Source of the DNA: Oscheius onirici
Lineage: Eukaryota > Nematoda > Chromadorea > Rhabditida > Rhabditidae
Length of the DNA: 64,000 nucleotides
Direction: 5' to 3'
Assembly: GCA_932521025.1 (NCBI GenBank)
Contig: OW051470.1
Span: forward strand, 2,032,501-2,096,500
The translations under genes and the position numbers were made by a program. Within the stretch, counting starts at the first letter, position 1, and each line of letters starts with the position of its first letter. The notes under the pieces are model-generated. The model made no database searches, was not told the DNA's origin, and saw only the letters and a program-made list of their open reading frames with translations. This document shows positions 1 to 14,100 of the stretch, in pieces.

Positions 1-81
1 ATACGGGGGACTACAGGGTATTTACACTTTTGTTTCTGTGGAGGGAAAAGCACCGAATTTTGGGTAAAATTTTGAAAGAAT

Positions 82-436
82 CTAGAAATAATTGACCTCA
101 TTCGCCGTGGTCGTGGTTACAAATTCGTTTTTTCGTCTCTCGACGCCGGTGCGGGGATCCGAACCGGGCTGGAAATCGTGTGATTCGGTGGCTCGGGTAC
201 GGCGATCGAAGACGGCATTGCCGGCGTCGGAAGCCTCAGACTCGCTGTCGTAGTCGGTGTTCTTAATTTTTTTTTTCATTTTCATTGTATTTATCGAAAA
301 ATACCGATCCACGACTCTCAGCTCTGGCAGCAGCGTGTCGGAAGTGATCGGAAGAAGTCATGGCGAATTGGTCGACTTCAGTTTCCAGAGCACCCATTCC
401 CATAGCGCCGGCAGCTCCGCCTCCGTGGAGAACTGC
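82..436 (-). CDS. 3' terminal exon of an unrecognised gene, interrupted by a frameshift at an A10 run
   Basis: After a TTTCAG acceptor at 437-439 the minus strand reads a Gly/Ala/Met-rich stretch (GGGAAGAMGMGALETEVDQF) with strongly coding-like codon choice. It stops at 263-265, just after a run of ten A (267-276 on the plus strand as T). If one A is removed, the same frame continues through an acidic tail (DYDSESEASDAG) to the stop at 82-84, and that downstream part also has coding-like codon use. The likely explanation is a homopolymer length error or a real 1-nt frameshift. The upstream exon (near 579-615) could not be joined in a consistent phase. I do not recognise the protein. Confidence 0.5.
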
Positions 437-819
437 CTGAAATAAAGGGGAATTTGTTAAGAACTGATGGGCTTGCTACGATACCAATCTTCAGGAACTC
501 TTTTCATAGGTCAGGTTCTCCTACCGATTCAGATGAAACAATAAACGTTTCTAGGCTGTTACATTGTCCGGATCTCACCTGTTAGCTCTCAAAGACTCGT
601 TGTGTTGTTGGGACTGGGGAACGAAACGAAACGACTGCCACAGAATTGATTCTTAGCCCAGTAAAATGCTACTGTTAAAAAACAAAAAGATTTCCTCTCG
701 GCGGACTCGAACCCTGGTCGCTCCAGAGTGGTTAACGCACTGGCACTGCGCCATTTTTTCAAAAATTTAAAAGTCGAATAACTTTTTGCGCTAAATAGTA
801 AAATACGTTTTTCGAAAAA

Positions 820-1066
820 AAGAAAGCTGAAAGACGTCGTAGATGAATACAAGAGAAGACTGTTTGATTGGGCTTGGAAAGTGTCGAATGAGGGCGGAGA
901 TAGCTGGTCGAAAATCGTAGAAGAATGGTCACCGAACCGGACAAGAGCAGCTGGACGACCACCACACAGATGGAGGAACCTACTTTCTACTAAAGTTGGG
1001 CCAACTTTTGCATCTACAGCCAGAAAATTGTCCCGAACAGAGTTCAGAAGGTTGGCAGTTAGATGA
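820..1066 (+). mobile_element. Fragment of a LINE-type reverse transcriptase C-terminus
   Basis: One open frame reads LKDVVDEYKRRLFDWAW, then RAAGRPPHRWRNLL, then ARKLSRTEFRRLAVR and a stop at 1066. A GRPxxRW motif followed by an Arg-rich end is the usual C-terminal signature of RTE/Jockey-like non-LTR retrotransposon polyproteins. Nothing of the catalytic palm domain is visible, so this is a short dead remnant. The opposite strand also has a long open frame, which I regard as a shadow. Confidence 0.5.
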
Positions 1067-1079
1067 CTACCCAACGATA

Positions 1080-2129
1080 GAAGTCTCTTCCCCTACAGAT
1101 ATATTATCTGAGTTAGGATACGTATAAAGAAAAAGATAAAGAAAGATGCGTCTCGATGAGCTTAGTTTGTAGTTGACCATTTTTTTGTATCTCCTAACCT
1201 CAAAAAGTTATCGTGAAAATACGTTTTTGGGCCGATTTTAAAAGCTACCGTAACCGTTGATCCCAAAATCCAAACTGTCCCAAAAGTTCTCAATATTTTT
1301 TTTCGGGGTCGATTACCCCCAGTAAAAGTTTTGGACCGATTCGATCAATTTGAAGGGTAGCTGTAGTAGTATGGGACATGACTTCTGACGCGCCCTAATA
1401 TGTTGTTCATCTTCTTTCTTTAGAAAAACTGGCCAATTGGTAGTCGTATATCTTTTTTTTTGTTTGAGCGCTTGATAAACTCATTCCCTTGTCTTCTGCT
1501 AGTGGTGATATTTCGTATAACAAGTACTATAAGTCGCTCTCGCCAGCCTAGCCTGTCCAGCGAATCCCGTAGCTTGAGCAACCCTGATCATTCAACGAGC
1601 TCATCACCACTGCAAGACCCCTCTACTCTTCGGATGTGATCTCGGTCAGGTGAACTACCTTGAAAACCGAATAAGCAGTTTTTTTTAAACAGTCCCATAG
1701 GAAGATATATCCTATTCGTTCTAATAAAATTAAACTCTGACTGTGATCTAGACATGAGACGGTCAAGACAAAAGACTAGTTTCCCCTTTCTAATCCACTT
1801 TAAATTGCTCTCACGTCTCTGTGTGTGTGTCTGTCGGAAGCTTTAATTGGCAATCAAAATGGAGCAATTTGTGCGCACAATTAAGCGAAAAGGAGTTAGT
1901 GTAACAAGTTTAGACAAGTCACTATTAGGAGGCAAGTGCGAAGACTTTGCTTCTGATTTTGGTAGTTCCTATACAGAAACGGTTTTCAAGTGGTTCGGTT
2001 TTCAAGCAAAGGAAAAAAAGGGGGGATAGTAGGTAACTTTAGCCCTGGAAGGGCGTTGCCAACCTTGTCTATAGTTTCAAATGCTACTGTTTTTGATCAC
2101 AGAGCGCTTGTAGTAAGAACGTTTCTCAG
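1080..2129. other. Gene-poor interval downstream of mup-4
   Basis: No convincing gene. A 60-codon plus-strand frame at 1847-2029 has no recognisable feature and AT-type codon use. The segment contains short A/T runs and a stretch (1220-1400) resembling dispersed nematode intergenic repeats. Confidence 0.5.
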
Positions 2130-5100
2130 TCAGTCTAAATCATTACTTTTTCGCTGAACTACGGTCATATTCAATGTGATTCGTCCTCTTGAAATAGCTG
2201 GACAAGGTATGCCAAAAATAGGACCCACCTGACTCTGACTGAGCACATTTCCATGCTCATCTCTCACAGTAGTCGTTCTGATTTCCCTTGTGGTCACATC
2301 AGTAGTGACTCGTCTCTCCACTTCTTCCAGAGATCCATCAGAAGAGATTGATCCTCCATCGTCCAGATAAGCAGCCAGGGCTCCCTCATTAATCTGTCCC
2401 TGATCGTCTCCGTATCCCTTCAGCTTAGCTCTCGGGATTGTGTAGTAGTCGGAACCGAAGAGTTGATCTCCCGACGCGGATCCCTGACTCACACCCCGTG
2501 CTCCGAAGCAACGGCATCTGGCGCAGAGATAGAGACAACAGAGAAGGGTGAGGAGGGCGAAAAGAAGGGCCAGGAGCAGCATCAGAAGGAGTGGAAGTTT
2601 GCTTGGGGCGACTTCACAGAACTGACCAGTGTAGCCATCCAGACAACTACAGGTAACATTCTGGCTGAGAGCGTCATGAATACAGTCTCCATGACCATTG
2701 CACATTCCGCACAAGAGGGCGGCGCAGATTCTTCCTGGCTCGGACGGATTTCCATCGGAATAGCCGTCGGGACAGCGACAGTCGTAGCCGTTCTTCTTAT
2801 CAGTACATATGGCGGCAGCTGAACAGTTGTGGAGACCGAGAGCACATTCGTTGACGTCAGTATGTTTGAGACAGATGGTGTCTCCCAAGCCGGCTTCGGA
2901 GAGTCGCTCACTCTTGCGGATGTCGACGAAACCAGGCTGACAGTCACAGACGGCTTCTTCCTTGAAGTTTCGGCAGGTAGAGTTCAGGGGACAGAAGTTG
3001 ACATCGCTACAGTAGTCAGGGGCACAGACGGAGCCTGGAACGGCTCCGACTGGAGCGGCATCGACGAAGGGAGCGACGCATTGACATCTGGAATTGTGTT
3101 GTTTTATAGATGATTGGGTGAATTCAGAATTACAGCAACCCTTGCAACTCTCTACTCGTCATTTTTCCGCTTTCTTTCGGAAAAAACGAGATAAACAGAA
3201 GAGTTACAGTAGCTGGATAGGTATCGTCTATTGAAGAATAGTGTAAACAAAAGATTTTCTGTCAATTTCAAGCAAAAAAAAAAGACAAAAAAAAACAATT
3301 AGCAGCGAGTGGTTTCGATCCACCGACCTCTGGGTTATGGGCCCAGCACGCTTCCACTGCGCCACGCTGCTGATGTTTTGTTGCGAAACTCACTTGTACA
3401 GATACTCCATGTCAATACATCTAGCATTTGGAGAGCACTCATTGAGAGATGGGTCTTCACACTCGTTCACTCCTCTGAAAGCCAGACACTTTCTTCCAGG
3501 TCGACTCGGGTTCAAGTCTCTGTATCCGTCGGCACATTGGCAAGTGTAACCGTGACCGCTCTCCTTGCAAATGGCAGTCGGGTGACAGTCACTGTGGTAG
3601 CAGGCACTGAAGGGATTCAACTGATCGGCGGAGATGAACAGTTTCGATGTTCCGACCTGAAAAACATAGTTACAGTACCCTCAGAGATACCTCAAAGTTG
3701 TTCTTCTTGGTCATGTAGTCGTAGAGTTCTGAGAAGACGGTAGAGGGTTCGGCTACTGATCCACGGACGAAACTAGCAGTGAAATTGTACAGGATTCCGT
3801 CTTTCCAGTTCTGAAGGCAAACAAGATTATTGCCACTGTCCCTGTCACACACCGGTTTCCTGTCCGAAGGTTTCTCAATATCATTGACTTCAGCCGAAAC
3901 GAATCCCTTCTTCAATGAAGTATGGTCGTAACTCTCTCCGATTCCGTTCTCAAATCGGTTAACCAGCTGTTTTGTCAGGTCGTGAAGAGGATTTCCAAAG
4001 TTGGGAGAGTATTCGATCTTGTTGGCTCCGTCTCTGATGACGTACAGAGGAAGATTCCACTCCTCTACGGCTCGACAGGGACTGGTCGAGTTTCTTCTCT
4101 TCTGTCCCTTCGGACAGCCACAGACCTTTCCAGCAATGCATTCTTCTCCCAAATCAGGATTACAGAAACTGCTTCCACAGGGAATTCCCGTCTTTTGATC
4201 TTCAATCTTGCAAGGATCGAGGTTTTTGAAGTCGCCAGAGAGCTTGAGACGATCCACACGGCCACCGCGAGCCTCAACTTCGGTGGCAAAGTCTTGGAAG
4301 ACCTGAAAATTGTTTCAGGATGTGTTGAAAATAGCGAAAGTTTGAGCTGGAAACTGAGCGCCAGGCTTGTAAAGAATTCCATTTTTAGTTCCCTGGCCAG
4401 CTAGTTCGCACCCGTATGATCTCGTCGCCCGCGACTAATGGGGTCACCCAGCAGAAAATTAATGTCAGCTTTTTTAGCTCAATCTCAAGGTTCGAGCTAG
4501 TTTCGACCTCTTTTGCAAGAGCGTTGAATAAACTTTTTGGCTAAGCCGATTCGGGGTTTCCGATTCGGCAACAAGACATCTTTTTCATGGTAAAAATTTT
4601 CCGCTGTTGTTTGTTGGTTTCAAGGGTTTTTTTGCTCTAACCCACCTTGCACTGATCCACATCTTCCTGCCCGGACACGTAGATCGTGTTGTTGGCCAAC
4701 AGTCCATGGTCCCAGTTACTAAAATTTCATTTCCGTCTCGGAAAAAAGTTTCAAAACTCACGGATTGGCTACCTTTGGGTTGGTAATGTAGTTCACATCA
4801 GTTGTGATAACTCTCGGTCCGATGTCCGTCTGCTTCAGGATGTCTCCGAGTCCCTTCTTGATACTCTCCACAACCTGGATATGTCCAAAGCTGCCCGGCT
4901 TACTGTAGTCGGTCGAGAACTGAAGAGGCTCTCCGTCGTATTCGAGGAAGTAGGTCGGCAGAGGAATTTCCTTGGCCGGCTGACATTTTTCTTCATTGCT
5001 CGCTCTGGCTTCTCCCGGTCGACATCCACACTTTTCTCCTCCAATACAGTGCTCGTGGAGGTCAATTCGACAATAGCTGGTTCCACATGGCAGAAGATTG

Positions 5101-8100
5101 GGTGACAGTGTGGTGGGAGCCGTCTCCTGTGGCGGTTCGATGGAGAGACCTACCTCTGTTTGGTTATTGTTTTATATGGGGACAGAGACTTACCAATACA
5201 GACACGTCCAGTCTTCAGAGGATCTTGGGACTCGTCGAAGAAGCCAGTCTTGCACTGACAGAGGTAAGAATCATCCGTGTCGATACAGTCGGCATTCTTG
5301 TCGCAGTCGTTGTCCTGCTTGCGAATACACTCGTTGTATCTGAAAGAGAGTGAATGAATTAGGTAGACATGGTCACCGGGCCCGTGTCAGTGTTGACCGA
5401 GTTCGTGCCAGCAAGGCGCATTTTCGGGGGACGGCAACTTGAGCGAAAAAACTTGGCACCCATTTTGAACATAAGCTTGGCGTGGCATATTGAGCCCATT
5501 TTCAAATTGGGTGCCAAGTTTTCATGGTTTCCCCAAAAGTGCGCACTGCTGGCCCCGGTGCTCAAGCCGAGAATTAGGAATGAGGTATCTGAATGAATTA
5601 GATTTCCAGAAGATCAAATTCGGCTTTTTTCAGATCAACCTAGTCTTCTAGTTATGTCTTTTATTTACTGATTGATTAAAACATTTTCTCATTGTCAATA
5701 TCAGAGCGTGCGGTTGTCCCCATACTTGCTAACAAACTCATTCCATCTCCCAGTTTTAATGATCACGTCAAATTTAAGTGTTTTGAAATATTTTGTGGCA
5801 CTTTTTTGCCGTGCTAGACCGAGATAATAACCCTACAAAAACTGCTAGCCGAAAGTCCCGAATTTCCGTTCATTTTTCGGCGAATTTCGGCGAAGTTGTG
5901 AAGAATAAATAAAACATTTGGCTTTTATTTAGACTACTCTTTTTGACCAGTACAGTAGCCCACTATAATCCTACAGTATCCCCATCCGTACCTGCAAACT
6001 CTTCCGGGCATCTGACTATCCGGACTCTCGTCTCTAAAAGGCTTCTTGCACTCGCACTCGTATCCGTCCATCGTGTCCTTGCACAAAGCGTTCTTGTCGC
6101 AGTCGTTCAGATGTTCAGCCAGGCACTCGTTGATGACTGAAACATTCTTATAAACCTGTAAAGATTGTCGAAAACTCACTGAATTTGCACTTTCTTCCCG
6201 GATTGACTGGATCCTGATCAAAATATTCAGCTTTGCACTTGCAGTCGTAGCCATTTTCCTTGTCGTAGCAGTCGGCAAAGTGGGAGCAGTTGTTCAGAGC
6301 CGGAATGTGACATTCGTCTACCAAACCGAAGCAACTTCTTCCGGGCTTGCTGGCCGGGTTCGGGCTGACGTCCTTGGTTCCAGCCGGGCACTGACAAGTG
6401 TATCCATCATCCAGATCCTTGCAAATGGCGGCGGGATCACAGTCATTGAGGGAAGCATCCAGACATTCGTTCACTTGTTCAATGCACATGCGGCCAGGAC
6501 GGTTGAGCATCTTGTCGACGTAGCCGTCACGACACTGACAAGTGTACTTCTCGGGTCCGTCAATTTCCTTGCAGATGGCGGCGGCGTGGCAGTCGTTGCG
6601 AGTACTGTCGAGACAGACACGTTCGAGACATTTGCGGCCTGAAATTTAGATTATTAGTGGCATTGTTTTAACATCCAATTTTTGTTCTTCATTTTGTGTA
6701 GACTATCATTTTGAAGATGCCGTTACCGTAACCTATTTTACTAGTTTCGAGACCGAATCACACTTGGCAAAGACAAAACTTTGCTACAATATTGATTATC
6801 AGTTTCGGTGGTAAATTGCTGTAAATGGGTCTCGACACGATTATGACACGATTACGGTATCGCGATATAGTCCATTTCCAACGAATAGAGGAAGCCGCGG
6901 AGATTGCATTGATTTCCGCTTTTTTTCGTTGCGGGACCTTCGAAGTTATACCTTTAATGAATTGCCTAGGTGCCGCTATTCCTTGGAAATGGACTATAGA
7001 CAGAATGTACTCATTTTCATCCTTTTGTTCTTTTCCCAGAGCTTACTGACGGGCTGAGAGACCAGTACATCTCGATACTAGGACAGTCTGAGTAAACTAC
7101 CATTTCCCCTCTAGCTTATTGTAAGAGTTTGTATCACGTCGGTGAGGAAAAACTCACCAGGTCTATGAGGAAGTGGACTGGCATCCAAGAATCCGGCTTT
7201 ACAGACACATTCAAAGTCGTTGCTTCCTCTTTCGACACACTTGGCGTTGGCATCACAGTCGTGTCTTCCGCTCTCGCAGATCTGGTTGACTGAAATCGGA
7301 AAGTTTCTAGAAAAATCTAGCAAACTAACGCTTTCTGCAGTCGCGTCCAGGATTTCTTAGCTCGTCATGATCGACGAAGCCGTCCTTGCACTGACACTTG
7401 TACGAGTCCCTGGTATCGATGCAGATGGCGTGTTCATGGCAGGTATTGGTCTCTTTGCGGACACATTCATCGACAAGGGCTTTGCACTGAAGTCCGGGAG
7501 AGACATGAGTGTTGGGAGAGACGTCGACAAAGTTGTTCTTGCAGCGACAGAGGAATCCGTCGGGGAGGTCGATACATTCGGCGTCGGGTGAACAGTTGTG
7601 GGAACCGTCAGCGCACTCGTTGCGCTCTGAAAATGTACTGTTTTGCATAGAAACAAGGATTTTTCAGCGTTTGTCGTATTAACAAATTCCCAAGACTCAA
7701 CAAGCGACTGCTAGAAGAACTGGACCAAAGACAGAGACCGTAGTCCTTCAGGGATAGTTGCTAAGAACAGAGAGGAAGGCACAATAACAAAGGTTTCACT
7801 TAGATTCCCTAAATCTGAGTTACCAGATTTTGCTTTCAAGTCTCTGATAGCTTTTGATAGTGTTGAATTCCTACTGAACAGAGTGATAGACTCAAGAACC
7901 CGAAGATACAGTAATAAGGCTCTGAACTGAAGATCGAGTATCACCGAATGACCGCGACTGGTTTAAAGGGGATATCAGGGACAAAATGAAGTTGATCTCA
8001 GAAGATAGAGCTCATCGGGCTGATTCCGAAAATACATAAGTATGGGTCGGAAATGCGTTGTTCTCGAGATATAACTGATTCAAGTGTGAGTTTTCTTAAA

Positions 8101-11100
8101 GCGAGTGTCCGGACCCTTTTCTCGATGTTTTGCAAAGTTGCAAAGACTGGATAAGTTTTGAAATGACTTGACAAAAACACTTTGAACCTGTATTTCTAAC
8201 CGAATGAGGTTGTTCGCTGTAAAGGAGCCAGTTATATGTTTGTGACCGACGTAGATAAACGCTAGTTTTGTAATGTGGGAATGAGATTATGTAGGTAAAG
8301 TTTAGGGGTTGGGGGTATTTCGGAAGGTGAGTGGGCAAAATTTTAATTTTCTAGATCACGCGTACATTTTCCAGCTTTGCGATGTTCTGCAAAGTTGTAG
8401 AGCTCTTCAAGTACTACAACTCTGCTGAGCATCGCCAAACTGCAAAATGTAAGGGTGAGTTAGAAAATTGAGATTTCATTTCGGGGTCTAAAAAAGCAGG
8501 AGGGGTGTAGCCGGGATGTACGTCAATGGTTCCAGACAGGAAAAACCATGCAGTCTGTTTGCTTGCTGTGTGCACAACATCCACAATAAATTGCATCTTT
8601 TATGCCTTTGAACGAAAAACTCCAAGTTATTGTCTTGCTTTTGACTTGTCGTGACAGACTGAATCCCTGGCATAACAGTTCGCCAGGGATTAGTTATTTG
8701 TTCTGAAAATTTAGCGTCTGTAGCTCGGTTATCTTTGAAAATAAACCTTATAAACTATAGTAATTCGGAATCAGCGCAAATTTCTCTACAAGACCCATGT
8801 TTCCGTTCAGAGTCGAAAAAAAGGTTCGGACACTCGCTGTAAGAAAATTGGACCTATGGAAGTGATCTAAGGTAGTTATGGTTCAAAATAGTCTCTTTAC
8901 AAATTTTTTTTCCTCTTCAAAATACAGTCAAATTGAGTCATGAAAGTGATCCATAGGTCAATGGCAACTTTTGATTCTATTGTGCACGATCATCTATTTC
9001 CAATTCCTTTCCCAAAATGATTTGAAATATACGTACAAATCAGCATTCTAGATCAACATCAAACCGAAACTTACGTTGTTCACAGACTCTTCCTGGTTTG
9101 TTCTTCGGACTCGGTGACTTGTCCAGGAAGCCGTCTCGGCACATGCAGATGTAGCTCTCATCCGTGTCGACACAGACGGCATTCACATGACAGTCGTGCT
9201 TGCCCATCACACATTCGTCAGTCACTAAACGTGTATTTTCCAAACGTTGATGACAAAAAACTCACAGCAGATCTCAGTGACCGGGTGTCTCTTCTGTCCT
9301 CTTCCGCACTGGCACGTGAACAGTCCATTAGAGTCGGGGAGACACTTTTCATGCTTTCTGGCGTCACAGCTGTTCGGAACTGACGGATCACAGGTTCCGG
9401 GAGCCTGACACTTGTTCGTGTGACCGTTCCTCTCGAAACCTTCCTTGCACTGGCAGATGAATTCTCCTCCGGGTCCCTTAACACAGAACGAGTTGGCCGG
9501 ACAGTCTCCGGGCCGGCTCGGATGGCATTCGTCGTTGTTAGCCGAGATTTCGGGCTTCTCTCCAATTTTACAGACGCCGGTGGCCTGATCACGCCATCCC
9601 AGATCCTCCGGGCAGGTACAGCGCCAGTTTCCGAAGGGCGTCTTCTCGCAAATTTCGGGATCGGGACAACTCGTAGAGATCTCAGGATTGCAGGCATCTC
9701 CTCCACAAGCGTGAGTGACAGGATGGAGCTCGAAGCCCTTGGGACAGGAACAGGTAGGCTTTCCGTTGACGAGCTGACAGACCTGGTTCAGGGCACGGTC
9801 ACAGCCAGTATTGCTGTTCGGGTCACAGGGTCCTGAAAGAAAATTTTTCAAATTTCTACAGTATCTTGGTCTATTTTCAGAACTTCTACATTCTAAAAAT
9901 GTTCAATGAACAGTTTTCAGTCCTACTGGAGTTACAGTACTCACCGTTCGATACTCAGCTTAGATACGCAGCAAAAAGCTTGAATTTTCCTGCGTAGTTT
10001 AGCTGAGTATCTAATGCCACATTTTTCAATTATTCCATAACAAATTTTCATAACTGACTGCATGCTCATGAGACTCAGTTTTTTTTTAGAAATCCCAGTT
10101 CTGTCTTGGCGCCGCTTAAAATCACTCTTTTCCAGCTGAAGACGTGACTTTATAGATTCACAATATTCTACAAAGTTGTAGTTAAAATAAAAAGCTACAA
10201 CTTTGCAGAACATCACAAAAGTAAAAAATGTCGTTTTGTGCCAAAAAATGGACCTAGACGACAGTAGAAGAACAATTTGAGCACACTCCGATAAACCTGG
10301 TCGCACCCGTATTGTCTCGTCATGCTTCACTAATGGGGTCAGGCCATTTGAGTCCTACGTCAGCTTTTTAGCTCTACGTAAAGGTAAGAGCTAGTTTCGA
10401 CCTCTTTATTGAGCGTTGAAAAACCAATTTTTGACTTAGCCGACTCGGGGTTTCCGTTCGGCGACATTCTTTTTTACCTACCTGCAGCAGGGTTCTGCGG
10501 TTCTCCCGTTTGGGGACAAGCAACTCTCTGGATAGCCGATCTCAATCTCGTGTTCAAGTCTTCGAATCCGTTGACGTGGAAAGTTCTGTCTTTGGATCCG
10601 GAAATCTCTTCCAGTTCAGAGTCCAGAACGTGATTGGTCACTCCGACGGCAAAGAGTTGAATGTCCTGGAGACGGGCATTGTTGGCAGGAATGGTCACGT
10701 TGTCCTGACTTCTTCCATCTGTGATTACGATGGCGACTCTGGAAATCAGATTCTGATCAGTCAGTCTGTCCCTCAGTCTCTTTGACTCTCAGACAATTCA
10801 CTCACCGGCTAACTCCATCGCGAATAGGTCTAGCTCCTCTAGCCTCACTGAAAGCCTGAGTGGCTACATGTTCAATAGCTGCTCCGGTACGAGTGAGTCC
10901 AGTCAAATAGTTGATTCCTCTGATGGCCTCATGAAGACTGCGACTGTCCTTGTAGTCTCCGAGACCGAACTCGTGACGAATCTGGTCGGAATACTGTACG
11001 ACGGAGACTCTGGTCTTCTCGGGAGCGATGTCGAACAATTCAGTGAACTCGGAGAGGAAGCGAAGAACCTCAGTTTGGAAGATGTAAGAGCCGATGGATC

Positions 11101-14100
11101 CGGAGCCGTCGATGAGGAAGACGAGGTCAGTCTTTTGGGCGGGACAGGCGGTGCTGAGGGTACAGACGCGACCCAGAGGGAGGTTGGCATTGGAAGAGAC
11201 GTCAACGTAGCCAGCGAAACACTTGCAGGTGTAGCCGTCAGGCAGTTGGACACAGTCGGCGTTGCGGTCACAGGAGTTGAGAGAAGGATCAGAACACTGG
11301 TGGGCTCCTAAAATTTAAAAGTCTTCAAAGTTTTCACACTGTTCTAAAGTCTTTTTTTCTATTCTTCGAATACTGTGTCACGTGTGAAATGAAACACGAC
11401 AAAATAGGTAAATTTGGGTATCCAGGATGTAATCAGTGCTTTCACTTTACACTGTATCATACCTGTGTATTCAGGAAGTCATGAGAAATAAACTCAATAA
11501 CTCAGTATCCACAGTACTACAAAAAAAGAGTCCTTCCGTACACTACTTGTTTCTTTTTTCGGTTGCTGTGTTTCATCGGCATCGGAACGCAAAGAAGTGG
11601 GAAAGTACAGTATTTTTTTTAGACATGCAGACATTTTTTTTTGCCATGAGAGACAGGAACAACAGATCAAAAGCTGGAACGACACTTGATAGGTCAAAAG
11701 TGGAGTTTCTAGATATTCCAATATCAATGATGAGAATGACCAAGATATTCAAATCACGACTAACTCTCTAACGGACTGGATTGAAAACCGTTTGAAATGA
11801 GAGAATTATAAGAAACTAGAGATCTGATTCTTTCAAGCACTCAGTCAATTAGTCAGCCCCGAAAGAAACCTCTAGAAAAGTACAGGAATGCAGGATGTAC
11901 TCTGTACTAATGAATGTATAACATACCTTCTGAACGCAAAATAAAAAAAGTTACAGTAATTTCAAAAAGAATCTCACCTTCCGAGCACTTTCTTCCCGGC
12001 TGAAGGTTGTATCTGGACGAGACGTCAGTGTAGCTGGGCTTGCACTTGCAGATGAACGACTCCGGTGTGTCTTCACAAAGAGCAAACGGTGAACAGTCGG
12101 CCGTTCCATCAGCACACTCGTTGGTCACTGGAACTCTACCATAACTTTGTCAAATACCCAAAACTTACACTGCTGGCACTTGCGTCCAGGAACTCGGAAC
12201 GGATCGGGAGAGATGTCACGGAAGCCGGCCTTGCACTGACATTTGTAGCCGTCAAAAGTGTTGGAGCAGATGGCGTTTTTGTCGCATTCATTGGCCTGCT
12301 CGCAATGGGAGAAGACTTTGCATTGGCCGTTAGATTGCTGGACGGAGCCGCGGCGACACTGACAGACAGTCTCTCCATTGGCATTGTAGCGACACTCCTC
12401 GTTGGGTCCGCACTGCTCGGCAGCATTGCACTGTGGCTGAAAATGAGAGACATTGTTTCAGAAAAGAAAGTAATGGGAATCCTCGTTACCACTCCAAACA
12501 TATTTTGGACTAGGAACGCGGTAGAATCTACTAGACGAGGAAGAGAAGACAGGAGGTCATTTGAAGAACACACTAGGACTAAATGACTAGCTTAGAGAAA
12601 AAGTTTGCTTGATTATGTTTGACATGGATTTGACAAGTCTAGAGGATGAGGATTCGTAACTTAGACTTTCGCTACCAATTCAGGTGTTTTTAGGTTGTGA
12701 AATCTAAAAAAAACTGTGTTTGTGTTGAGGTCCTAGCTTTTAGATAACAGCGTAGAAAAAAAAAGAAAAAAAAACAAACAATAGAAAACAGCAAAAATGC
12801 TAAACTACCAACTACAAAAACTTCAATTTGTAAGAAACTCGACCAACCTGTCTGCTCATCTGTCCATAATGTTCCGGAGCCTTTGGTCGATTACAGACTC
12901 TTCCAGGATAGTGAGAGACATCAGGAGAGGCATCAACAAATCCAGGTCGGCATCTGGAAGTCCCCTTTTTAACCGATTCTCTCTACCAAGACTCACTTGC
13001 ACTCATAGCCATCAGCTCTATCAAAACAGTCGGCATTCTCTGAACAGTCGGCAGTCCGGTCAGCACACTCGTTCTTCGACTCGACGCATTTTCTTCCGGG
13101 GCCTTTGGAGACTTGGGAAGAGATATCGACAAATCCGGGCTGACAGCGACATTGGAAACCTTCGGGAGTGTCGACACAGGCAGCGTTGGGGTCACAATCG
13201 ACTCCGTAAGTGGCCTTTGAAGAACATTCATTAGCCGTTCGCTGACAGATTCTTCCAGGCTTGGATTTTTCCTGACTGACATCAGCAAATCCGGCTCGGC
13301 ATCTACAAGTATAGCCGATAGTCTGATCTATACAGTCGGCGTCTTTATGGCATCCGTGAGTCGAGGGACGGGCACATTCATTGACCAGAAGACATCTTCC
13401 GTCGTTTAGACGACTAACGCCATTTGGACATTCACAACGATAGCGACCGTTGGTGAAGACGCAGACTTCGTGCTTCTCCTGAGAGCAGGAGAGGGGATCA
13501 TCTACGCGGCATTGAAGGGCTAAAAATATTGTTTTTCTTTTGACTTTGGGAAACTTTAGGGGATTTTTCTCTTTTCCACAAATTTGCCAATACCCTCGAC
13601 TACTAGTTGGTTATTCTTTCTGCTTCCTTCGCCTTCTCCCGCTGGCACAGAGGCCATGTCATCCATCAGAGAGACACACAGTCGTCCTAGCCCCCTTAAC
13701 CGGTTTAGCCACGCCCATACTGTCAAGCTTTGACCAAGTCAAAAGCATATTTTTCTCTCAATTTAGGGAGAACGGTTACACTTTTTTATCGGGAGAGAAT
13801 GAGCGTAACCGCTATCGGAAAAGCTACTTGTTTGTCTCCTGAGAGTGATTGAACTGATTCAGAGAAAAATTCTGAGAGAAACTATCCTCTGTAGATTAGC
13901 GCGCGAGCCCAAAAAGTAGATGGGACTCGTCCACGACTAACATTAGCCTAGAGAGAGATTGAGGGTTCATGGAAGCAAACTCCGGACATTCATCCGGATT
14001 CGAAATGATAGAACATTGTAGGAAACTTTGTTTGTGATCAAAAAACTCTTTTGTTAAAGACGATATTTTAGAGCTTCAAAGTTTAGAGCTCCATAAGTTT

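Noticed and set aside
660..740. tRNA-like stretch with GGGTTCGAGTCC and GCGTTAACCAC on the minus strand
   Set aside because: T-stem and acceptor stem do not pair and no anticodon arm of normal geometry can be formed; probably a tRNA-derived relic.
1801..1835. Possible microsatellite GTGTGTGTGT
   Set aside because: Only five repeats; not worth annotating.
2463..11311. Many plus-strand ORFs across mup-4 (for example 9420-9836, 10868-11311)
   Set aside because: All are antisense shadows of EGF or vWA exons with strong codon bias.
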